In this document: in pieces, positions 17,756-26,881 of the stretch
Position numbering within the stretch: position 1 is the first letter of the stretch
Layout: each line of letters opens with the position of its first letter
Origin: Gemmata massiliana
GTDB lineage: Bacteria; Planctomycetota; Planctomycetia; Gemmatales; Gemmataceae
Direction of reading: 5' to 3'
DNA length: 64,000 nt
Assembly (NCBI RefSeq): GCF_901538265.1
Contig: NZ_LR593886.1
Location: 868,001 to 932,000 of the forward strand
Made by a program: the position numbers and the translations under genes
Notes under the pieces: generated by a model
Databases searched by the model: none
What the model saw: only the letters and a program-made list of their open reading frames with translations
Told to the model about the DNA's origin: nothing

Positions 17756-17775
17756 CACAGGGCGGGAGCCCTGTG
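17756..17775. repeat. CACAGGGC hairpin (family D)
   Basis: CACAGGGCGGGAGCCCTGTG is a single short palindrome preceded by GTAA. It matches the outer arms of the larger foldbacks at 20435-20610 and 35754-35923. It lies just after the terminator at 17701. Confidence 0.7.
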
Positions 17776-17787
17776 AACCGATGTGTG

Positions 17788-17807
17788 CTGATGATCGTCG
17801 TCATCAG
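17788..17807. promoter_or_regulatory. Imperfect dyad upstream of cysI-like gene
   Basis: CTGATGA (17788-17794) and TCATCAG (17801-17807) form a 7-bp inverted pair separated by 6 bp, about 105 bp before the start of the hemoprotein gene. It could be an operator, but only its symmetry supports this. Confidence 0.3.
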
Positions 17808-17911
17808 TCAGTTCGCGAATGAACATTATGCGGCAAAGTGGCCTTCCGAATCGGCCGAAGAGAAGTAAAACAAAAGTATAGAGAGCCGCAATCACCCGCA
17901 CGGGTTCCGAG

Positions 17912-19624
17912 ATGTCTGACGAAACTGCACCGAAACTGTCCCCGGTTGAAGGGCACAAGGTCGAGGGGCGCTACCTCCGCGGGACGCTCCCGGAGGAGCT
18001 CGCTGATGACTCCATCGACCACTTGAGCGACGCCAACAAGAGCCTCATCAAGTTCCACGGCAGCTACGAGCAAGAGGACCGGGACGCTCGGAAGAACCGC
18101 GCCAAGGCCGGCGTGGGCAAGGCGTACATGTTCATGATCCGCCTCAAGCTCCCGGGCGGGAAGCTCACCGCGGACCAGTACCTCGCGCTCGACGACATCG
18201 CGGGCGAGTTCGCCAACGGCACGCTCCGGCTCACGACGCGGCAGAGCATCCAGTTCCACGGGGTGCTGAAGGGCAACCTCAAGGCGACGATGGCGGCGAT
18301 CAACGCGACGCTCGTGACCACGCTCGGCGGGTGCGGCGACGTGAACCGCAACGTGCTCTCGTGCCCGGCCCCGCTCCCGGACCCGACCCGCGCCCGGATG
18401 ATGCTCGACTGCGCCGCGGTCGCCGAGCACCTCGCGCCGAAGGCCGGGAAGCAGTCGTACCACGAGGTCTGGCTGAACGGCGAGCCGGCGCAGTTCTCCG
18501 ACGACGCGAGTGTCGCGGAACCGATCTACGGCAAAACGTACCTGCCGCGCAAGTTCAAGGTGGCGTTCGCGCTGCCGCACGACAACTGCACCGACCTCCT
18601 CGCGCAGTGCCTCGGGTTCCTCGCGATCACCGAGAACGGGAACCCGGTCGGCTACAACGTGTTCGCGGGCGGCGGCCAGGGCCAGAGCAACGCCAAGCCG
18701 GACACGTATCCGCTGCTGGCCCAGCCGGTGGGCTTCATCGAGCCGACCGAAGTGCTCGGGGCGGCCGAGGGCATCATTAAGCTGTTCCGCGACCACGGGA
18801 ACCGCTCCGATCGCAAGCGCGCGCGGCTCAAGTACGTGATGAAGGATTGGGGGCTGGAGAAGTTCCGCGAGGTGTTCTACCGCGACTACTTTACAGGCCC
18901 GCGCCGCGCTCCCCGCGTAGCGGAGATCACCGGGCTGGACCTGCACCACGGCTGGCAGAGCATGGGCGGCGGGAAATACTTCCTGGGCCTGTCCGTCGAG
19001 AACGGCCGCATCAAGGACGAGGGCTCGGTCCGGCTGCGCTCGGGGCTGCGTGCGATCGTCGCGAAGTACCGCGCGGACGTCCGCCTCACGGCGCAGCAGG
19101 ACATCATGCTGTGCGGGCTGACGATGGACGACCGGGCCGGCGTCGACTCGATGCTGAACGAGTACGGCATTCCGCGGCCCGAAACGCTCTCGCAGGTGCG
19201 GCGCTGGAGCATGGCGTGCCCCGCGGTGCCGACGTGCCCGCTGGCGATCACCGAGAGCGAGCGGGCGCTACCGGGGCTGGTCGGGCAGCTCTCGGGCGTG
19301 CTCGCGGACCTGGGCCTGGCCGATGAACAGATCAGCGTGCGCATGACCGGCTGCCCGAACGGGTGCGCCCGGCCGTACCAGAGCGAGGTCGGGATCGTCG
19401 GGCGCGGCGGCACGAAGTACACGCTGTACATCGGCGGCGACAGCTACGGCCGGCGCCTGAACGCCGAGATCCAGGACGGGGTGCCGATCGACCAGATCGC
19501 GCCGAAGTTGGGCAAGGTGTTCGCCGCGTTCGCCGCGGAGCGCACGAAGGGCGAACTGTTCGGCGATTACTGCTCGCGCGTGGGCCTGCCGAAGCTCAAG
19601 GAACTGCTCGGCGCGCCGGCGTAA
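17912..19624 (+). CDS. cysI: Assimilatory sulfite (or nitrite) reductase hemoprotein
   Basis: 570-residue siroheme/[4Fe-4S] reductase that carries out a six-electron reduction, most likely sulfite to sulfide in sulfate assimilation. The cluster/siroheme ligands are clear: Cys436 and Cys442 in ACPAVPTCP, and Cys481 and Cys485 in GCPNGC. The N-terminal half has LRLTTRQSIQFHGVLKGNL and CGDVNRNVLSCPAPLPDP, typical of CysI. No flavoprotein (cysJ) gene is adjacent, so ferredoxin may be the electron donor, as in NirA/Sir enzymes. Nitrite reduction cannot be excluded from sequence alone. It sits far from cysH (44354), so the pathway is scattered here. Confidence 0.9.
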   Translation: MSDETAPKLSPVEGHKVEGRYLRGTLPEELADDSIDHLSDANKSLIKFHGSYEQEDRDARKNRAKAGVGKAYMFMIRLKLPGGKLTADQYLALDDIAGEFANGTLRLTTRQSIQFHGVLKGNLKATMAAINATLVTTLGGCGDVNRNVLSCPAPLPDPTRARMMLDCAAVAEHLAPKAGKQSYHEVWLNGEPAQFSDDASVAEPIYGKTYLPRKFKVAFALPHDNCTDLLAQCLGFLAITENGNPVGYNVFAGGGQGQSNAKPDTYPLLAQPVGFIEPTEVLGAAEGIIKLFRDHGNRSDRKRARLKYVMKDWGLEKFREVFYRDYFTGPRRAPRVAEITGLDLHHGWQSMGGGKYFLGLSVENGRIKDEGSVRLRSGLRAIVAKYRADVRLTAQQDIMLCGLTMDDRAGVDSMLNEYGIPRPETLSQVRRWSMACPAVPTCPLAITESERALPGLVGQLSGVLADLGLADEQISVRMTGCPNGCARPYQSEVGIVGRGGTKYTLYIGGDSYGRRLNAEIQDGVPIDQIAPKLGKVFAAFAAERTKGELFGDYCSRVGLPKLKELLGAPA

Positions 19625-19640
19625 CCCGGAGGAATCGCCT

Positions 19641-20423
19641 GTGGCAGAAGCGGAGAAGCCGTGGGACGCAGTATTCAATCAGGTGCGGGTGACCCGTTGG
19701 CCGGGGTGTGTCTACCCGCACCCTCCGCAAGTCTCCGAAAGCTCATTAGATGCGGCTGAAAAACAACTCGGTACCCGGTTTCCCGAAAGCTACCGCGCGT
19801 TTATGACGCGCTTCGGTCCGGGTGAGATTGAAGGCAGGATCTCTCTGCGCCGCCCGACGGCCGAAGAGATTGGTGACGAGACGGGCGGCTACTACGATTT
19901 CTTGGAATACGTGGCTGAGCGTTTCGCAATCGATCTTGCGTGGATTCACCAGCTCGTACTTTTCGCATCGGATGGTTTGGGAGATGCTTACGGTTGGCAC
20001 CCGGCTGAGATCACGTCTTCCGCCCCACACGAGTGCCGCTTCTACCACATACAAAGAGCACCGCTGTACCCTCCGCACGTGGTGGGCAATACGTTTGCCG
20101 ATCTTCTCCATTGGGCTGCGATGGAAGCCATAGAAGGACCGACGGAGGATATTCAAGAATTCCAATTCACGCCGCGGGCGTTGCGTCTGAGAACGACGCC
20201 GAAGCACTCTGACGTGCAGAACTGGCTCTTCTTCAACAACCGCACGGCCCGACTCATTGCACGCTCGATTCGCGACCAGGGCCGCGTGGAGGCGTTCCCC
20301 ATTTTGGCCGACGCACTTCAAGACGCGGGCTGCACGAACGCGGACTTGCTCGACTCGTGCCGCACCGGTAACCCCGACATTGATGGCGCTTGGGTACTTC
20401 AGGTGCTCTTGGGTAAAGGGTGA
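19641..20423 (+). CDS. SMI1/KNR4 family protein
   Basis: 260-residue protein with an N-terminal SUKH/SMI1-KNR4 domain: SSLDAAEKQLGTRFPESYRA followed by MTRFGPGEI, then LVLFASDGLGDAYGWHPAEI. GTG 19641 is preceded by GGAGG. It starts 16 bp after the hemoprotein stop, so it may be co-transcribed, but no functional link is evident. SUKH proteins are often immunity proteins for contact-dependent toxins, yet many are stand-alone housekeeping or uncharacterised; no toxin gene is near. The C-terminal 80 residues are helical and not assigned. Confidence 0.82.
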   Translation: MAEAEKPWDAVFNQVRVTRWPGCVYPHPPQVSESSLDAAEKQLGTRFPESYRAFMTRFGPGEIEGRISLRRPTAEEIGDETGGYYDFLEYVAERFAIDLAWIHQLVLFASDGLGDAYGWHPAEITSSAPHECRFYHIQRAPLYPPHVVGNTFADLLHWAAMEAIEGPTEDIQEFQFTPRALRLRTTPKHSDVQNWLFFNNRTARLIARSIRDQGRVEAFPILADALQDAGCTNADLLDSCRTGNPDIDGAWVLQVLLGKG

Positions 20424-20434
20424 GTCGATGGGTA

Positions 20435-20610
20435 CACAGGGCTCCCGCCCTGTGTTACGGAGATCGGCCCCTCCGGGGCGAAAAACAACGAACCACCGAC
20501 CGCCGCGACCACTCCGGCCAATCGCGCATCACGTTCTCGGCTCGCGTCGAAAACCAATGCCTTCCACCCCGAACGGGCCGGCGTTCGTAGCGCGGGGCTC
20601 CCGCCTTGCG
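20435..20610. repeat. Foldback element, family D
   Basis: The left arm is CACAGGGCTCCCGCCCTGTG then TTACG (20435-20459). The right, more degenerate arm is CGTAGCGCGGGGCTCCCGCC (20586-20605) and a few bases more. Inside, CCCCTCCGGGGCG on the left is partnered by CCCCGAACGGGCCGGCG on the right. The layout parallels 35754-35923, where the arms are perfect. It stands directly after the SMI1/KNR4 stop. Confidence 0.7.
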
Positions 20611-20785
20611 TTCTCATTGTGCGCACGGATTAGTTCGACGTGAGTACGGATCGGCAAGTCTCATCTTTCACAATTTTAAAACTTGCCTCTTGCCTGATTA
20701 ACCACCACTCGGGTAACGTCTGGTTGTCTGTCATTTCGTTGGTTACTCGCACCGATCATTCGCCCACTCTCCCGGGGGTTTTGTC
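20611..20785. other. AT-richer region upstream of DUF1559 gene
   Basis: This stretch is less GC-rich than the surroundings (for example TTTCACAATTTTAAAACTTG near 20665) and probably contains the DUF1559 promoter. I see no coding sequence or RNA gene in it. Confidence 0.4.
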
Positions 20786-21700
20786 ATGAGTCGTTTGACT
20801 CGCCACGGTCGCGCGTTCACGCTGATCGAACTGCTGGTCGTAATTGCCATCATCGCCATCCTGATCGGTCTGCTACTGCCCGCGGTGCAAAAGGTGCGCG
20901 AGGCCGCGGCCCGCATGAAGTGCTCGAACAATTTGAAGCAGTGGGGCCTGTCGATGCACGGGTACCACGACGCGGTGGGCCAGTTCCCGATGGGCGCGCG
21001 CAACAACCCGCGCCAGTCCTGGGTTATGTACCTGTGGCCCTATGTCGAGCAAACCGCGCTCTCGAGCAAGGTGAACTACCCAACCCAGCAGTTCTACGAG
21101 CCCCCGACCACGATCGGGAACACGATGACCGGGCTGTGCGGCGCGCGGGTCGCGATCTACTACTGCCCGACCGACAACGGCTCGGACCTGAACTCCCCGA
21201 GCGCGTACTACCAGCGCGCCCGCGGGAACTACGTGGTGAACTGGGGCAACGCCCTGTACGACACCGCGCCCCCCGCGGGGCAGGCCCCGTTCTACCACGT
21301 CGGCGGGAACCGGAGCACGCCGGGCAAAGTGGTCATGACCTCGATCACCGACGGGACCAGCAACACGCTGATGATGTCCGAGACGCTGATGGCCAAGAGC
21401 CCGGACGACAACGACTGGCGCGGGGACATCCACAACGACGACGGGGTGTTCAAGTTCATGACGCTGACGACCCCGAACTCGTCGGTCCCGGACGTGGTGA
21501 ACTGGGCCGTGGGGACCGACCCGTACATGCCGTACTCGACCGCCGGCTCGCAGTTCAGCGCGGCCCGGAGCCGGCACACGGGCGGGGTTAACGCGGCCCT
21601 GTGTGACGGGAGCATCCGGTTCTTCACCAACAGCGTCAACGCGACCGCGTGGTCGTACATGGGCACCATGAACGGCGGCGAAGTCGTTCCCAACCAGTAA
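20786..21700 (+). CDS. DUF1559 protein with prepilin-type N-terminus
   Basis: 304-residue DUF1559 paralogue. The leader [20 protein letters not shown] is followed by the pseudopilin helix and [20 protein letters not shown]. The remaining family blocks are [38 protein letters not shown] and the terminal [20 protein letters not shown]. It is shorter than the other four copies here, mostly in the variable middle. A lipoprotein gene follows after 13 bp. Probably processed by prepilin peptidase and envelope-exposed; partner machinery is not in the window. Confidence 0.92.
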   Translation: MSRLTRHGRAFTLIELLVVIAIIAILIGLLLPAVQKVREAAARMKCSNNLKQWGLSMHGYHDAVGQFPMGARNNPRQSWVMYLWPYVEQTALSSKVNYPTQQFYEPPTTIGNTMTGLCGARVAIYYCPTDNGSDLNSPSAYYQRARGNYVVNWGNALYDTAPPAGQAPFYHVGGNRSTPGKVVMTSITDGTSNTLMMSETLMAKSPDDNDWRGDIHNDDGVFKFMTLTTPNSSVPDVVNWAVGTDPYMPYSTAGSQFSAARSRHTGGVNAALCDGSIRFFTNSVNATAWSYMGTMNGGEVVPNQ

Positions 21701-21713
21701 CCGGAGGCGACCC

Positions 21714-22127
21714 ATGCGCGGATTCCGATGGGCCGGTGGGGTCGCGGTGCTCGCGGGCGCGGCCACACTGGTCGGGTGCTCCAATGAACCGGACCTGGTC
21801 GAGGTGACCGGGGCCGTGAGCTTCGACGGCGCGCCGGTCGAGGACGGGGCGATCCGGTTCTACCCGGCCGACGGGAAGAACCCGGCCGGGGGCACCATCA
21901 AGGACGGGAGGTACACGGCCACCAAGGTTCCGGTCGGGACGTCCAAAGTGGTGATCTCGGGGGCCAAGGTGGTGAAGATGAAGAAGATCTACAACACCGC
22001 CAACAGTCCGGAGATGCCGGTCACCGCGGAGTTGCTCCCGGACAAGTACAGCAAACCCGATAAGACCACGCTCACATTCGAGGCCAAGCGCGGCAGCAAC
22101 GAGAAGAACTGGGAACTGACGAAGTGA
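21714..22127 (+). CDS. Lipoprotein with carboxypeptidase-regulatory-like domain
   Basis: 137-residue probable lipoprotein: signal peptide ending VLAGAATLVGCSNEP. The mature part reads LVEVTGAVSFDGAPVEDGAI followed by RFYPADGKNPAGGTIKDGRYT, the beta-sandwich pattern of planctomycete carboxypeptidase-regulatory-like proteins. GGAGG precedes ATG 21714. It is the second gene of a DUF1559/lipoprotein pair; the same kind of partner follows the DUF1559 gene at 32637. A small hairpin and a strong terminator follow. Function unknown, envelope location likely. Confidence 0.85.
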   Translation: MRGFRWAGGVAVLAGAATLVGCSNEPDLVEVTGAVSFDGAPVEDGAIRFYPADGKNPAGGTIKDGRYTATKVPVGTSKVVISGAKVVKMKKIYNTANSPEMPVTAELLPDKYSKPDKTTLTFEAKRGSNEKNWELTK

Positions 22128-22187
22128 GGTTTGCCCGGTAAGCCCCGTCTGCAAGGGCGGGGTACCAACAGATCAGTTCAAAAACGA

Positions 22188-22218
22188 AGAAGCCCGATCC
22201 ACATTGGATCGGGCTTCT
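22188..22218. terminator. Bidirectional terminator
   Basis: AGAAGCCCGATCC (22188-22200) pairs perfectly with GGATCGGGCTTCT (22206-22218). It sits between two converging transcription units (21714 plus, 22264 minus). A-rich bases on the left and T-containing bases on the right suit both directions. A further hairpin of the type CCCCGTCTGCAAGGGCGGGG lies at about 22144-22163. Confidence 0.85.
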
Positions 22219-22263
22219 CGCATTGACGCGGGCCGGGCGACGGCCCGCGGTTTTGATCGCAAA

Positions 22264-23298
22264 TTATTCCGGATCGAGCGGGTTCCCGTCCGCACGCGAC
22301 GCGAGCTTGAACATGGCGCCCAGGCTGATGCTGTCGCGCAGGGACCGGACGGACCCGTCGCCCATCGCGATGTTGCACACCCCGGTGTGGAAGGCGTACA
22401 GCTCGCCCTGGTTCCAGGCGTTGATGGCCTGAGCGCCGGTCGCGTCCGAGGCGCCGTTGGCGACCTTGGCCGGCTTCACGCCGGGCGTCACCGGGCCCTT
22501 GGTTCCCGCGCAGACGATGTTGTTGCTCTCGCTCGCCCACGCCCCGCCGGTGAACCCTAGGGTGGCGGAGGTCGCGTACTGCTTGCCCTTCGCCCAGCCC
22601 TCCTGCCGCGCGCCCGATTCGCCGAGCATCATGGTGTTGCTCAGCCCGTCGGTGATGGCCATGAAGTTGGTGCGCTGGTTGGCGGTCAGCACCGCGTTGC
22701 ACACGTCGGTGCTCCCGGGGGCCGCCAGCCCGGCGCCGATCCAGGCGTTCGCGTTGGTGTTCGCGCGGCTCACGGGCCAGTAGTCGGACGTGGCCGGGAA
22801 GAACGTCGAGCTCGACGGGTTCGGGTTGATGACGTGCTGGGCGGGGGACGAGGGGCACTCGTAGGTCGGGATGCGGACGCTCGCCGCGGGCTGGTTCGCC
22901 GGGTCGTTCCAGTCCTTGGTGTAGTTGTACCCGCCGGCCGCGGCCGTCAGCACGTTCCCCTGCTCGATGTAGGGCAGCATCACCGACAGGAACCCGTGCT
23001 TGGCGTAGATCCCGCCGCTCGCCGGCGTCGGCGAGTAGAGGTACTCGTTCAGGCCGGGAATGGTGCTCCGCGTGGTCGTGTTCACGACGGCCGGTGGGAG
23101 CGACCCGTAAGCGCTCTCGTAGTTGTGGACCGCGAGCGCGAGTTGCTTGAGATTGTTCGAGCACTTCATCCGGGCCGCGGCCTCGCGGACCTTCTGCACC
23201 GCGGGCAACAGCAGCCCAATAAGAATAGCAATGATGGCGATGACGACGAGGAGTTCGATCAGCGTGAATGCGCGACGAGAACCGGGGTGAAAACGCAT
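22264..23298 (-). CDS. DUF1559 protein with prepilin-type N-terminus
   Basis: 344-residue DUF1559 paralogue. I start it at ATG 23298 ([20 protein letters not shown]), behind a GAGGGA site; a reading frame open further upstream to 23451 has no homology. The pseudopilin helix and [20 protein letters not shown] follow. Later blocks are [20 protein letters not shown] and [17 protein letters not shown]; note that the usual HTGG is HTGV here. It has no small lipoprotein partner downstream, unlike the other copies. It converges on the 20786-22127 operon. Confidence 0.92.
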   Translation of the reverse strand: MRFHPGSRRAFTLIELLVVIAIIAILIGLLLPAVQKVREAAARMKCSNNLKQLALAVHNYESAYGSLPPAVVNTTTRSTIPGLNEYLYSPTPASGGIYAKHGFLSVMLPYIEQGNVLTAAAGGYNYTKDWNDPANQPAASVRIPTYECPSSPAQHVINPNPSSSTFFPATSDYWPVSRANTNANAWIGAGLAAPGSTDVCNAVLTANQRTNFMAITDGLSNTMMLGESGARQEGWAKGKQYATSATLGFTGGAWASESNNIVCAGTKGPVTPGVKPAKVANGASDATGAQAINAWNQGELYAFHTGVCNIAMGDGSVRSLRDSISLGAMFKLASRADGNPLDPE

Positions 23299-23631
23299 CG
23301 CGTTCCCTCGGGAGGATAAGGTGACGAATCCCGGCGCGCGTGCTCCGCACCTTGCGGAGGGCCGGGCCGATCGATCACGTTTCCCCGTCGGGGGTCGGCA
23401 CCTGGTATGGGTGTCCGACGGCTTTGCGCTAGATTCTCGAACCGATCCCACACGCGAACGGGTCGGGTGCGGGTGTCTAAATTGGGGCAGGAGAGGCGTG
23501 GGCGTATGAGAATAGTAGACGAGCGCGGAAATCTTTCAAACGAAGAAATAATGAAGATGTGTAGGAATGATGAAGTGCGCGAACGGAAATTCGCCCGGCG
23601 CCTGAAATGACACCGGGCGCATCGTGTGGTC
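23299..23631. other. Intergenic region with weak hairpin
   Basis: A 333-bp gap between two minus-strand genes. It should carry the promoter of the DUF1559 gene. CGCCCGG (23592-23598) and CCGGGCG (23613-23619) form a 7-bp stem just past the stop of the TIGR03000 gene, a possible weak terminator. A 34-codon frame at 23506-23610 on the plus strand has no support. Confidence 0.45.
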
Positions 23632-24849
23632 TTACTTGCTGCCGAGCGAGGTGAAGTCCACCGTGATCCGCTCGCCGGCGCGGAACGGAACCTTCTGGCT
23701 CAGCGTTTCGGGCTGGCCGTCGCGAACGACTTCGGCCTTCAGCAGGTAGGCGAACTCGCGGTTCGCGGGCAGCGGCGGGGTCGCGAACTGGCGGACCGCG
23801 TCCTTCGAGGGGCTCTTGCGGTCGTCGACGTAGAGGGTCGCGCCCGGCGGGAGCTTCACGGTGATCGTCGCGCGGTCACCGGGGGCGGTCGGCGCGTCGC
23901 GGAGCGGCGGTTCAGCCTTTGTCGGCTCTTTCGATGCGGGAGTGACGGGCGCCGCGGGGGGAGCCGAGGTCGTTTTGCCAGCGCCCGACGCGGTCGGGGC
24001 GGCCGCATTCAGGGTCGCAAACTCGACCGTGAACGTCGCACCGGCCCGCACAGTGACCTTCTGCGTCCTGCTCACGGTCTCGCCGTTGAGGTCGTATTCC
24101 GCCTTAAATTCGTACACAAAATCTTGGTTCAACGGCAGTTCCGGGGAGACGAACTGGCGCTCCGCGCCGGTCAGGTTCAGTTGCCGACCGCCTGCGAAGA
24201 GCCGGGCTTCTGCGGGCAACTTCACGTTGACCGAAGCGCGGCCGGTCTGGGCGTTCGCGACGGTCGTCGTCGGGGACGAAGTCATCCCGGGGTGCAGCCC
24301 GAATTCGCCCGGCGCGGGGTTCGGGGAAGCGTAGGGGATCATCGGTTGACCCGGGTACGGGGGGAACGAGTCGCCTCCCGACGGCGGGTACACCATGTAT
24401 CCGCCCTGGCACGAGAGGCTGCTCCCGAAGCACGAGTACGCGGAGCCGGAGCAGGAGTACCCGGAGCACGAGTAGCCCGAACCCGAGCAGGACGAGCCGT
24501 AGCACGAGTGCCCCGAGCAGTTGTAGCTGCGTGACCCACAGCACCCCGACGGCTCGAACCAGCTCCGCACGCGGGCGCCGAAGCCGAGCCCGAAGACCCC
24601 ACCGCAGCACGACGAACTGTAGCAGGACGATCCGCTGCAAGACGAGCCGTAGCAGGATGATCCGCTGCACCCGTTGCACGAGGCCGGGTACGCGACCGCC
24701 CCGGAGCACCCGCCGCCGTAGCAACTATACCGCACCCCGCCGGAGCACCCGTAGCAACTGCTGCCGTGGAAGAGGTCACGGAAGTAGCCGTTAAATTGTG
24801 GGGTATCTGGGGATGCCGTTAGTGCGGTCATCAGCACGATGCTATACAT
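23632..24849 (-). CDS. Cys/Ser/Gly-rich protein with two TIGR03000 domains
   Basis: 405-residue protein. Residues about 31-147 are a low-complexity Cys/Ser/Gly/Tyr region with 20 cysteines, built from irregular units such as SCYGSSCSGSSCYSSSCC. A Pro-rich linker follows. Two TIGR03000 domains (planctomycete-specific, about 70 aa) lie at 206-277 (VNVKLPAEARLFAGGRQL) and 328-399 (ITVKLPPGATLYVDDRKS). ATG 24849 gives a short hydrophobic start (MYSIVLMTALTA), so export is possible but the signal is weak. The upstream frame continues opposite ctpA without homology and was trimmed. A structural, disulfide-linked envelope protein is plausible; function unknown. Confidence 0.85.
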   Translation of the reverse strand: MYSIVLMTALTASPDTPQFNGYFRDLFHGSSCYGCSGGVRYSCYGGGCSGAVAYPASCNGCSGSSCYGSSCSGSSCYSSSCCGGVFGLGFGARVRSWFEPSGCCGSRSYNCSGHSCYGSSCSGSGYSCSGYSCSGSAYSCFGSSLSCQGGYMVYPPSGGDSFPPYPGQPMIPYASPNPAPGEFGLHPGMTSSPTTTVANAQTGRASVNVKLPAEARLFAGGRQLNLTGAERQFVSPELPLNQDFVYEFKAEYDLNGETVSRTQKVTVRAGATFTVEFATLNAAAPTASGAGKTTSAPPAAPVTPASKEPTKAEPPLRDAPTAPGDRATITVKLPPGATLYVDDRKSPSKDAVRQFATPPLPANREFAYLLKAEVVRDGQPETLSQKVPFRAGERITVDFTSLGSK

Positions 24850-25086
24850 TGCGGTACCCGCCCAATGGCCTGTTAAATTGGGGGCTTTGAAAAGCCTACA
24901 GCGCGAGGATAACCGGCGGGGGTTGAGTGGGCAAATCGACTTGAAGTAATTTTTACATCGGGATATGCGGGCGAGGTTCAACTCCCGCGCGACACGCCCG
25001 TCACGTATAATCGGCACAACCCGATACGTTTGGCGTTTTGGTGTTCGGCGGGGCGCGTAACTGGCGCCGGTCACCGAGGAGACGAC

Positions 25087-26532
25087 ATGCCGCTTCGCAA
25101 TCTGGCCTGGTTCCTGGTGGTGCCGGCGATGGTCGGGCTGGCGCTCGCGATCTGCTTCAGCGCGCCCCCGCCGGACCGGGACTACGATCGCGTGCGCCAG
25201 CTCGTGAACGTGCTCGCGGAGGTGGACGCCAATTTCTACCGCGAGCTGACCGAGAAGGAGAAGCAGCAACTCGTCGAGAGCATGATTAACGGCGGGCTGC
25301 AGAAGCTCGACCAGCACTCCGAGTACTTCAACGCGGAGCAACTGAAGCGGTTCGAGTCCGACGCGCAGGGGAGCTTCGGCGGGGTCGGCATCTTGCTCAC
25401 CATCGACCCGCCGACAAAGTTCCTCAAAGTCAACCACCCCACCCCGGGCACACCCGCCTACGACGCGGGGATCATTGCCGACGACCTCATCGTGAAGATC
25501 GACGGCAAGTCCACCGAGGGGCTCACGGTACCCGACGCGCGGAAGCTCGTCGTCGGCGAGCCGGGCACGCCGGTCAAGCTCACCATCCGCCGGGCCGGGC
25601 GCAACCCCGCCGACGAAGAGGTGACGCTGACGCGCGCCCAGATCGCGCAGCACCCGGTTTCCGGCGTTCGGCGCCGGACCGACGACCCGAGCAAGTGGGA
25701 GTGGTTCCTCGATAAGGCCAACGGCATCGGGTACGTCCGGCTCAGCGCGTTCAACGAACTCACCGCGAAAGAATTGAAGGCCGCGGTCGAGGAGATCGAG
25801 CGCGACGGCGGGAAGGCGCTCGTGCTCGACCTGCGCGACAACCCCGGTGGGCTGTTGACTCAAGCGGTCGAGGTCGTGGACCTGTTCCTTACTGAAGGGA
25901 AGATCGTCAGCACGCGGAACCGGAACAACAAGGAGCGCGTGTTCGAGGCCAAGAAGGACGGCACGATCTTCCTACCGGCCGAGCAGAGGCCGATCGCGGT
26001 GCTGGTGAACGACGGCAGCGCGAGCGCCAGCGAGATCGTGGCGGCCGCGCTCCAGGACCACAAGCGGGCCGTCGTCATCGGCGAGCGTAGTTACGGTAAG
26101 GGGAGCGTGCAGAAGCTCCTGCGCCTGGGCGGTCAGGGCGACCAGCAGGCCGCGGTGAAGCTGACGACCGAGACGTACTGGCGCCCGAGCGGGGTGAACA
26201 TCGATCGCGTTCGTGCCCCAGAGGACGCACCGGACCAGTGGGGCGTGAAGCCCGACATCAACGTGCCGATGACGAAGGACGAGAAGATCCGCGCGGACGT
26301 GGAGCAGCTGCGGATTCATTGGGTCGCGGGCAAGCCGGACGTCGTCGGTCCCAAGCCGCCGCCCGCTCCCAACCCGCGCGGGCTGGACGGTAAGCCGCTC
26401 GTGGACGACTCGAAGCCGTTCGTGGACCAACCGTTGAATAAAGCCGTCGAGGTGCTCAAGAAGAGTATCGGTGGCGTGGGGCTCGCGCCCCCCGCACCCG
26501 CTCGCCGGCTGCCGGAGATGATCCTCGGGTGA
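25087..26532 (+). CDS. Carboxyl-terminal processing protease (S41 family)
   Basis: 481-residue periplasmic protease of the CtpA/Tsp type. An N-terminal hydrophobic anchor (NLAWFLVVPAMVGLALAICF) precedes a PDZ domain (about 90-185; GSFGGVGILL to VKLTIRRAG). The peptidase domain contains LDLRDNPGGLL, the nucleophile Ser313 in GSASASEI and the general base Lys338 in SYGKGSVQ, 25 residues apart as in Tsp. ATG 25087 has GAGGAGACG upstream; an earlier in-frame start at 25030 lacks support. The C-terminus is Pro-rich. The substrate is unknown. It is divergent from the Cys-rich TIGR03000 gene. Confidence 0.95.
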   Translation: MPLRNLAWFLVVPAMVGLALAICFSAPPPDRDYDRVRQLVNVLAEVDANFYRELTEKEKQQLVESMINGGLQKLDQHSEYFNAEQLKRFESDAQGSFGGVGILLTIDPPTKFLKVNHPTPGTPAYDAGIIADDLIVKIDGKSTEGLTVPDARKLVVGEPGTPVKLTIRRAGRNPADEEVTLTRAQIAQHPVSGVRRRTDDPSKWEWFLDKANGIGYVRLSAFNELTAKELKAAVEEIERDGGKALVLDLRDNPGGLLTQAVEVVDLFLTEGKIVSTRNRNNKERVFEAKKDGTIFLPAEQRPIAVLVNDGSASASEIVAAALQDHKRAVVIGERSYGKGSVQKLLRLGGQGDQQAAVKLTTETYWRPSGVNIDRVRAPEDAPDQWGVKPDINVPMTKDEKIRADVEQLRIHWVAGKPDVVGPKPPPAPNPRGLDGKPLVDDSKPFVDQPLNKAVEVLKKSIGGVGLAPPAPARRLPEMILG

Positions 26533-26607
26533 GCGCTTTTGGAAGGGAAGGGGGGCTTGGAAGGGAAGGGGCGAAAGTGTGAGCGGGTGAGGGGGTGAGA
26601 AATACCC

Positions 26608-26677
26608 CCCCCCGCTCGTTAGCACTCGCGGTTCGCCTGAGTCTCTTGGCGAACCGCGAGTGCTAACGAGCGGGGGG
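26608..26677. repeat. 30-bp perfect inverted repeat
   Basis: Arms 26608-26637 and 26648-26677 are exact reverse complements over 30 nt, with a 10-nt loop. The arm starts CCCCCCGCTCGTTAGCACTC. It is 75 bp after the ctpA stop. It may act as a terminator or be a mobile-type repeat unit. Its stem is the longest uninterrupted one after the 36- and 31-nt arms at 6532-6803. Confidence 0.9.
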
Positions 26678-26726
26678 AGCGACAACAAGGCGTGAGGGCC
26701 GGTGAAACGCAAACGCAAGAAGTGTT

Positions 26727-26803
26727 TTTGACAGGATTAACAGGATCGACCGGATTCAGAAAATAACTGCGCGGGCGGTCTTGATCCTGTCGATCCTGTC
26801 AAA
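26727..26803. repeat. Foldback of GACAGGATTAACAGGATC type (family B)
   Basis: TTTGACAGGATTAACAGGAT begins the left arm (26727-26751). GGTCTTGATCCTGTCGATCC begins the right arm (26777-26803). The arms are imperfect inverted copies around a 25-nt middle. Related single arms occur near 12909 and, degraded, near 8102. Confidence 0.8.
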
Positions 26804-26881
26804 TTGTTTCTGCATTTGGAGAGCACCACCGGCCGGCTCACACCGACCGTTCGCCGGTGGGCACGGCGAAAGGGTGCGCGG

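Larger units (their letters stand above)
26533..26881. repeat. Repeat-dense intergenic region
   Basis: The 349 bp between ctpA and the pseudouridine synthase gene hold several structures. There is a short tandem duplication TTGGAAGGGAAGGGG (about 26539-26571). A 30-bp perfect stem lies at 26608-26677. A family B foldback lies at 26727-26803, and a single family A arm at 26827-26855. No gene is seen. Confidence 0.8.

Noticed and set aside
23506-23610. A 34-codon open frame on the plus strand between two minus-strand genes
   Set aside because: It lacks a good ribosome site and recognisable sequence, and part of it is in a hairpin; the length is within chance for this genome.
24850-25863. Long open frame on the minus strand opposite ctpA, joined to the TIGR03000 gene
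   Set aside because: High GC content keeps antisense frames open. This part has no homology pattern, while the CtpA motifs are complete on the plus strand; the minus gene was therefore started at ATG 24849.
26804-26881. Upstream ATG start for the RluA-type enzyme
   Set aside because: It would translate a dispersed family A repeat arm (26827-26855) into 26 extra residues with no homology; GTG 26882 leaves a normal N-terminus.
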